Shown: piece after piece, positions 59,213-64,000 of the stretch
Layout of the letters: each line of letters opens with the position of its first letter
How positions within the stretch are numbered: position 1 is the stretch's first letter
Source: an uncultured Bryobacterales bacterium
Lineage (GTDB): Bacteria > Acidobacteriota > Terriglobia > Bryobacterales > UBA6623
Direction of reading: 5' to 3'
NCBI GenBank assembly: GCA_951813065.1
Contig: CATOTH010000002.1
Span: 186,001-250,000, forward strand
DNA: 64,000 nucleotides
The notes under the pieces: generated by a model
The model's input: only the letters and a program-made list of their open reading frames with translations
Databases searched by the model: none
What the model was told of the DNA's origin: nothing
Position numbers and translations under genes: made by a program

Positions 59213-61585
59213 ATGCTGACCGGAGCCACCGGGTTCATCGGCCGTTTCTTCCTGAGCGAACTCTTGCGGCAGAAAGCCGAAGTAAGGGTCCACTGCATCG
59301 TCCGGGCCGATAGTGTCGCACACGGGCACGAGCGCATCCGAGCCGCGCTGCAACAGGCGGAGGTCTGGGACGATTCCTTTGCGCCTCGCATCGAGGCGGC
59401 GATAGGCGACATTGGCCACACCCGGTTCGGCCTTGCCACCGGGCACTTTGACGGCCTGTGTGGGCAGATCGACGCGGTCTATCACCTGGCGGCCGACATC
59501 AATCTCCTGTCTTCCTACCTCGGGATACGCAAGATCAACACATTCGGCGTTCGCGATGTACTCGAGTTATGTTTGCGCAAGCGCTTCAAGCATTTGTACT
59601 ACGCGTCCACCATGGGTGTTTTCCCGCAATATTCTTGCGGTTTCGCCAACGAATTCAAGGACGACCCCATCGACCACCAGATGCAGCCGGATCTGGCAAG
59701 CATGAAGAAGACGTTTCCGGTCGGCCTGCTCGGCTATCCGTGGAGCAAGCTGACATCGGAGCAGGTGCTTCGGTTCGCTCAGCAGGCCGGCATGCCGCTG
59801 GCGATTCTTCGACTGCCGCAAACCAACTTGTCCAGCACGGGATACAGCCCGGTAGACGACCTTGCGGTTCGGATGTTTGCCGCGGAGGCCCAATGTGAAA
59901 CCCTGCCCGAGGGATTCACGTTTCGATCCAGCAACGAGGCTGTCGACACGCTGATCCGGGTCTGCGTCGCCATATCCCTGAACGAGAACCGCCGTTTCAC
60001 GATCTACCATTGCTGCAACCCGCAATTGGACCAGTACGACTTGGAGCCAGCCGATTTCGGGTTCTACTCGCCCCAGATGCCTTACGACTCGTTCAAACGG
60101 GCCTGCCAGGCGCGCGGCGAAGGCTCACCGCTCCACGGCTACTGGACCGTGCTCGACCATTTCGCTCGGTATTGGTTCAGCAGGAACAAGCCGCAGGACC
60201 GGCTGCCGATCTGCGATCGCGCCATCCGAGAGGACTACCCCCTCCCCATCGAATGGACCGGGACGTTGACCAAGCTTAGAAGGTCCCATCTATGGGTTGA
60301 GCGCCATCGTCGGGAATGGCCGTATGTTGTTCCGGAGAGCCGTCTGGACTTCGACAACCTAATGGCTCGGGCCGAGCGCTATGCCGGGGAGTCGGACGTC
60401 TCCTTCGACGCAGCCTATCCGGACTGGAAATGCCAAGCTCTGCGGCAGTTAGTCGGGGCATTGAAGGCGCCGGAGGCTAGGCTCGACGAGGCCAAGTTCG
60501 GAAATGTCGTCTTTGATCTGAGCCGTTTCCTGCACCACAACACCGAGTTCGCCCGGGAAGTGCAGCGTCACCCAGAGATAGAGCGCGAGCCGATAGCCAA
60601 GCCTGTTTTCATCGTGGGGGTCAATCGTAGCGGCACGACCCTGCTTCACCGGTTGATGGTGCGCGACAGACGGTTTTGGGCACTGCGGTTGTACGAGCTT
60701 GTCCAGCCGGTCCTGTCGAGCGGAGACTACGCCGCCGTCGCGGGCACACCGAACGATCCACGGAGGGCGCGGATCGAGGAAGCGTACCGCGCTTTCGATA
60801 TTTTCAAGGTCCTGGAAGGCGTCCACCCCTTCGGCATCGACGAGCCGGAAGAGGAATTCCCAATTTTCAAGACTACCTTTTCGTCCTGGACCTTTGGCGC
60901 TCAATTCCATGTGCCCGATTACAGCCGGTGGCTGGCTGCGAACGGTTTGCGAGATGCTTATGCCTTTCATCACCTCGCGGTACAGCACTACACATGGCAA
61001 CGCCTGCTGGCCCGGCGCGAGCAAAGGGGTCAGGGGCTTCTTAAGATGCCCTTCCATCTTATGGAGCTACAAACCCTGATCGAGACCTATCCCGACGCGC
61101 TGTTCATCCAGACCCACCGCACGCCCGCCGAGGTCATGGGGGCCTGGAACAGCTTCGTAGAACGGTCGCGCTCGGTCGCCATGAGACCGCTCTCCGGGGA
61201 CGAAACCGGAGCCGAACAGCTTGCATTCATGAGCGGCGTGCTGAACGGCGCGACGCGATTCCGATCAGCCCACCCGGAACTTGAGGACCGCTGGGTCGAC
61301 GTTGCCTATGTCGATCTGATCAATGACCCCTTGAAGGTCGTGGGTGACATCTATAGCCGATTCGGCTGGCCGCTGGAGCAGACGGCCGTCGACGAAATGA
61401 AGGCCTGGCTTTCGCGGCAGGCAGATCGGCGACGCCGGGAGCAACGGCACAACTACCTTCTGGAGGACTTCGGCCTTACGGCGGGCGAGGTCAATGCTGC
61501 GTTTGCACCGTATCTCGATTTCGCTGCGGCTCGGGAGATTCACACGCTGCGCCCCGGTCGCCGTCGACGCCCTTCCGTCGGGTGA
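59213..61585 (+). CDS. Thioester-reductase-like/SDR domain fused to a sulfotransferase
   Basis: 790 aa two-domain protein. Residues 1-330: NAD(P)-binding Rossmann domain of the thioester reductase/male sterility type, with TGATGFIG (3-10) for cofactor and Y175-x-x-x-K179 (YPWSK) as catalytic pair, plus HLAADINLL. Residues 385-790: sulfotransferase with the PAPS-binding loop PVFIVGVNRSGTTLLHRLM (464-482), RLMVRDRRFW, FIQTHRTPAEVMGAW (3'-phosphate motif) and the C-terminal helical part. No carrier or adenylation domain is present. The ATG at 59213 leaves the Rossmann motif almost at residue 1; codons further upstream (NEFRDIMLTG) would extend the family match, but no start codon was found there before the stop at 59114. 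Confidence 0.85.
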   Translation: MLTGATGFIGRFFLSELLRQKAEVRVHCIVRADSVAHGHERIRAALQQAEVWDDSFAPRIEAAIGDIGHTRFGLATGHFDGLCGQIDAVYHLAADINLLSSYLGIRKINTFGVRDVLELCLRKRFKHLYYASTMGVFPQYSCGFANEFKDDPIDHQMQPDLASMKKTFPVGLLGYPWSKLTSEQVLRFAQQAGMPLAILRLPQTNLSSTGYSPVDDLAVRMFAAEAQCETLPEGFTFRSSNEAVDTLIRVCVAISLNENRRFTIYHCCNPQLDQYDLEPADFGFYSPQMPYDSFKRACQARGEGSPLHGYWTVLDHFARYWFSRNKPQDRLPICDRAIREDYPLPIEWTGTLTKLRRSHLWVERHRREWPYVVPESRLDFDNLMARAERYAGESDVSFDAAYPDWKCQALRQLVGALKAPEARLDEAKFGNVVFDLSRFLHHNTEFAREVQRHPEIEREPIAKPVFIVGVNRSGTTLLHRLMVRDRRFWALRLYELVQPVLSSGDYAAVAGTPNDPRRARIEEAYRAFDIFKVLEGVHPFGIDEPEEEFPIFKTTFSSWTFGAQFHVPDYSRWLAANGLRDAYAFHHLAVQHYTWQRLLARREQRGQGLLKMPFHLMELQTLIETYPDALFIQTHRTPAEVMGAWNSFVERSRSVAMRPLSGDETGAEQLAFMSGVLNGATRFRSAHPELEDRWVDVAYVDLINDPLKVVGDIYSRFGWPLEQTAVDEMKAWLSRQADRRRREQRHNYLLEDFGLTAGEVNAAFAPYLDFAAAREIHTLRPGRRRRPSVG

Positions 61586-61747
61586 CCCCTTGTCAGGCCG
61601 CGCCGGCCGCGCCCTGTGCGCCAGCCGCAGTCATGGATCGGGCCTGACGCCGATGGGTGACAGGGCGACCCTCGGCGTGCACGCCAACGATCGACACGCC
61701 AGACGGACTGCGCGGAATGCAGATACCGCTGGGCCGAAAGATGCCAG

Positions 61748-63130
61748 CTAGCGTTCCCGAGAGGCCCTTATCTCCCGCATTTCCTGGCGGAACCGCCTCG
61801 ACTGGTTCAAGTGCTTGGCACGCAAAAGGTTCAATTTTCGCCTGATCAGAGACTCGTCATCGCTGTTGACCGCCAATGCCGAGAAGCTGATGGTGCCCAT
61901 TTCATCTTCCGAGCCTGGGCCCCAGAACACGCGCTTGGGCGGATTGCTTGGATTGCGGGGATTGTCAGCCGAGTTGTCGTAGCGGATGCGCGCGTGGATC
62001 GTCGCGCCAGCCGGAAGCACGACCGGCTCTTCGTAGATGTACATGTCCTGCCATGCGAAATCCCAGTCCTTGATCCAGATCAACGGCACTGCCTCGCCGT
62101 CGGGCAGCTCCGCCCACGACTTGAATTCCTTGCCGATGTAATGAGCGTGGGGCGTCACTCCGTACAACTCGACCGGGGCGGGCAGGGTGAAAGACTCCCC
62201 GATCGTGAATTCCGAGTCACCAGGGGCGATGTTGATGCCGGCTCCCGTACCGAAGTTTGGCGGCAAGGCAATGCCGAGTCGGGAGCGTGTCGCCGGCTTA
62301 TCGGTGAAATAGAACGCCACCGACGAAATCTCGGTCTCCTCCTTTCCCGATGGATGGAAATGGGACTGGAAAATGAAGTCGCTGCCCGCGGGCAACCGCA
62401 GCGGAGCGTCCTTGGGGAAGACACGGGCATTACCGCCAACAGCCCATCCGCTCAGGTTGACCAGGCCCTGGATTCGGGCCCCGCCCATCCCGCGGAAGCC
62501 CGGTTCCGGATCCCTGGCGTCCAACTCGCGCGCTGTGCCTGAAGGATCAGCCTTGAAGAGGCTGTGATGCACGACCGTCCTCGCCTGCGGACGGAACTCG
62601 AGGGCACGGATCCACTTGTCTTCCGTCGTGGGCACCCTGACCGCAAAATTCCGGTAGATGTCGCGTCCATCGGCGGGAATCGTGAACGGCTCTTCCATGC
62701 TGATGACAAGATCCGGCTCGCCCAGAATCCAACCCGCTGCGAACTCAGGGGCCTCGGGCGGGCTGCCCTGTCCTTCCGGCGTGCCAGCGTCGACCCACTT
62801 GGCAATCAACTCGATTTCCGCGTCGAGCATTCGGCGCTCGTCCTTGAACGCACCATGACCCGGCTCCGCGTGCCAGGGCGGCATGTAACGGGTCTGGGTA
62901 ACGGCCTGGATGAGCTGGGCGCGCTTGGCGACGTCCTCGTAGCTGAGCAGCGAGAAGGGCGCGGCCTGTCCGGGTCGGTGGCAGGAAGCGCATCGTTGAT
63001 TCACGATCGGCGCGATATGGGCGTTGAACGTGACAGACTCGCCTCCCAGGGCGTCCGCGCCAAAGCAGACGGGTACGGTTCCGAACGCCGTGGCGAAGGC
63101 CAAGGCTCCGAGTGTGACTGATAACTTCAT
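61748..63130 (-). CDS. Cytochrome c and copper type II monooxygenase-like protein, secreted
   Basis: 460 aa from ATG 63130, with GGGGGGA about 5 nt upstream and a signal peptide (MKLSVTLGALAFATAFGTVP). Residues 35-120 form a cytochrome-c-like domain with C47-x-x-C50-H51 (QRCASCHRPGQ) and MPPWHAEPGHG. The rest resembles the peptidylglycine/dopamine-type copper monooxygenase core: VVHHSLF, SHFHPSG and TPHAHYIGKEF give the CuH/CuM His ligands. Domain pairs of this kind are common in Planctomycetota and Acidobacteriota and are usually uncharacterised. Its start overlaps the stop of the thioredoxin-fold gene (ATGA), so the two are coupled. Confidence 0.85.
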   Translation of the reverse strand: MKLSVTLGALAFATAFGTVPVCFGADALGGESVTFNAHIAPIVNQRCASCHRPGQAAPFSLLSYEDVAKRAQLIQAVTQTRYMPPWHAEPGHGAFKDERRMLDAEIELIAKWVDAGTPEGQGSPPEAPEFAAGWILGEPDLVISMEEPFTIPADGRDIYRNFAVRVPTTEDKWIRALEFRPQARTVVHHSLFKADPSGTARELDARDPEPGFRGMGGARIQGLVNLSGWAVGGNARVFPKDAPLRLPAGSDFIFQSHFHPSGKEETEISSVAFYFTDKPATRSRLGIALPPNFGTGAGINIAPGDSEFTIGESFTLPAPVELYGVTPHAHYIGKEFKSWAELPDGEAVPLIWIKDWDFAWQDMYIYEEPVVLPAGATIHARIRYDNSADNPRNPSNPPKRVFWGPGSEDEMGTISFSALAVNSDDESLIRRKLNLLRAKHLNQSRRFRQEMREIRASRER

Positions 63131-63723
63131 TGTGATCCCCCCTCTTGAACCACGTTCCACTTGGGAATGAAACACCCCACTGCTTGCGTGCGGGGCTTGG
63201 ACACGGGCCTGCCCGCCAAGAACTCATCCAAGGCGTTCCGCAGGTCGTGTTCCGTTGCCTGGCGCCGGGGCGTCCCGAGCGCGGCGTAGAAATTGTTCAC
63301 GCGACCACGATACACGAGTTGCCCACCACCATCGAAGACCGCAGACTCTGGAGTGATAGTGGCGCCTGCGAGCCCGACCAGTTCGTGGCCCGTGTCGTGC
63401 ACTGCGGGCTGGGTGCCACCGAAGGACTGCCGGTGCTCGCGGATCTCTTCGGCGGTAATCGTCGGATCGACATACGCCATCAGGCAGCCGACACCGCGGG
63501 ACGAGTACTCGCTGCAGATGCGTGCGATCTCTGGCGCGTACCTGTTCGATATTGGACAGTCGTGGGTCACGAAAAAGACGACCGTGGCCCTCGCGCCGGT
63601 CGATGGCGGAAGCGCGTGCTGGTTGCCGTCGATGTCCTGCAAGGTCGCAGCCGCCGAGGTGCCCCCGAAGAGCAAGGCCAACAACAGGAATGCCCACATG
63701 GGTGCCATTAGACCAACAGGCAT
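63127..63723 (-). CDS. Thioredoxin-fold (AhpC/TSA-redoxin-like) secreted protein
   Basis: About 198 aa with an N-terminal signal helix (MWAFLLLALLFGGTSAAA); the start is uncertain among ATGs at 63729, 63723, 63708 and 63699, none with a good Shine-Dalgarno. The redoxin motif is VFFVTHDCPISNRYAPEI with one Cys instead of CxxC, followed by ICSEYSSRGVGCLMAYVDP. The end FLAGRPVSKPRTQAVGC is a familiar redoxin tail that supplies the likely resolving Cys. Such proteins are often next to cytochrome c/copper monooxygenase proteins and may supply redox power or copper to them. Here the two genes overlap by 4 nt. Confidence 0.83.
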   Translation of the reverse strand: MPVGLMAPMWAFLLLALLFGGTSAAATLQDIDGNQHALPPSTGARATVVFFVTHDCPISNRYAPEIARICSEYSSRGVGCLMAYVDPTITAEEIREHRQSFGGTQPAVHDTGHELVGLAGATITPESAVFDGGGQLVYRGRVNNFYAALGTPRRQATEHDLRNALDEFLAGRPVSKPRTQAVGCFIPKWNVVQEGGSQ

Positions 63724-63871
63724 TATCATATCAAGACATCGGACGGGCTGGCTTGGGCCAGGGTGGCGAACTCTGGGCCGGTCCCGCAGGCCGATCCAGC
63801 GATCCGGAGACCCGCCCGCAGACCGGCCGGGCGGGGACACTCGCCCCAGGCAAGCCTTGGCCGTGGGCCGG

Positions 63872-64000
63872 ATGGCTAGAATCTCACCAGTGCCCCGCGG
63901 GATCTTGGTCGCCATCTTGCTCGTCTGTGTCCTGGATTTGTTGGCTGCAACGGATGGGAAAATTGACCGCTTCGTCTCCGAGGAAATGGAATTGAACGGC
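63872..64000 (+). CDS. Probable serine hydrolase (beta-lactamase class C-like), N-terminus only
   Basis: Partial gene, cut by the window end after 43 codons. ATG at 63872 (GTG at 63890 is an alternative) gives a signal peptide MARISPVPRGILVAILLVCV, then AATDGKIDRFVSEEMELNG. The pattern KIDxFVxxEM is the usual opening of secreted class C beta-lactamase-like serine hydrolases (next residues would be IPGLSLAVV). The catalytic SxxK lies outside the window, so the assignment is tentative. Confidence 0.5.
   Translation, partial: MARISPVPRGILVAILLVCVLDLLAATDGKIDRFVSEEMELNG

Noticed and set aside
1..64000. tRNA, rRNA, CRISPR arrays, phage or plasmid functions
   Set aside because: I scanned for the TpsiC-arm pattern GGTTCRAAYCC, regularly spaced repeats and phage structural motifs and found none.

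Overview
The window is high-GC (roughly 63%), densely coded DNA, most likely from an Acidobacteriota bacterium of the Bryobacterales/Solibacter type. I infer this from several features: a TIGR03437 (Solibacter-type) C-terminal domain at 13779-15761, a TonB receptor with a carboxypeptidase-regulatory N-terminus, a PSD1/DUF1549/DUF1553 protein followed by a DUF1080 protein, Cys-type sulfatases with their own formylglycine-generating enzyme, and a mycobacterial-type Ala in the GyrA quinolone region. I found no rRNA, tRNA, CRISPR array or prophage.

Layout. 1-7.7 kb: lipoamide dehydrogenase (cut by the window edge), a TonB-dependent receptor, an orphan OmpR-type regulator, queA, a HAD phosphatase and a duplicated, degenerate ThyX-like protein. 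7.77-9.67 kb: an intact ISKra4-family insertion sequence with a 7-bp target duplication, terminal inverted repeats and a poly-A frameshift site; it sits 77 bp upstream of the ThyX-like start. 9.7-27.2 kb: aldehyde dehydrogenase, a CPA2 antiporter, a lipoprotein formylglycine-generating enzyme, a BNR/TIGR03437 protein, alr-argS, a GH15 glucosidase, a non-canonical Nramp transporter, a sulfatase and a large propeller-DUF3604 protein.

27.9-42.7 kb is a metal-handling island. It holds a ZIP importer, then a five-gene minus-strand operon with overlapping genes: a His-rich DUF318/SO_0444-type permease fused to an SPFH domain, an HflC-like protein, an HflK-like protein, an orphan branched-chain-amino-acid-type binding protein and a small membrane protein. 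Beyond it lies a heavy-metal RND system split into two convergent halves: outer membrane factor plus adaptor on the plus strand, RND pump plus a second, paralogous adaptor on the minus strand. The permease-SPFH operon is the best candidate here for an undescribed system: a metal permease built into a stomatin/prohibitin-type membrane scaffold.

43.5-64 kb: a purple-acid-type metallophosphoesterase, a second Cys-type sulfatase (an inverted repeat lies just upstream), an OPT transporter, two unknown proteins, PSD1/DUF1549/DUF1553 plus DUF1080, a DUF481 outer membrane protein, a bacterial GPP34 (GOLPH3-like) protein downstream of gyrA, a divergent thioester-reductase-like/sulfotransferase fusion, a cytochrome c/copper type II monooxygenase-like protein coupled to a thioredoxin-fold partner, and the first 43 codons of a probable serine hydrolase.

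Themes that link the genes: sulfate-ester chemistry (two sulfatases, their maturase, one sulfotransferase), export or uptake of divalent metals, and secreted hydrolases or oxidases typical of polymer-degrading Acidobacteriota and Planctomycetota. Many adjacent genes overlap by 4 nt (ATGA/GTGA), so translational coupling is common in this genome.
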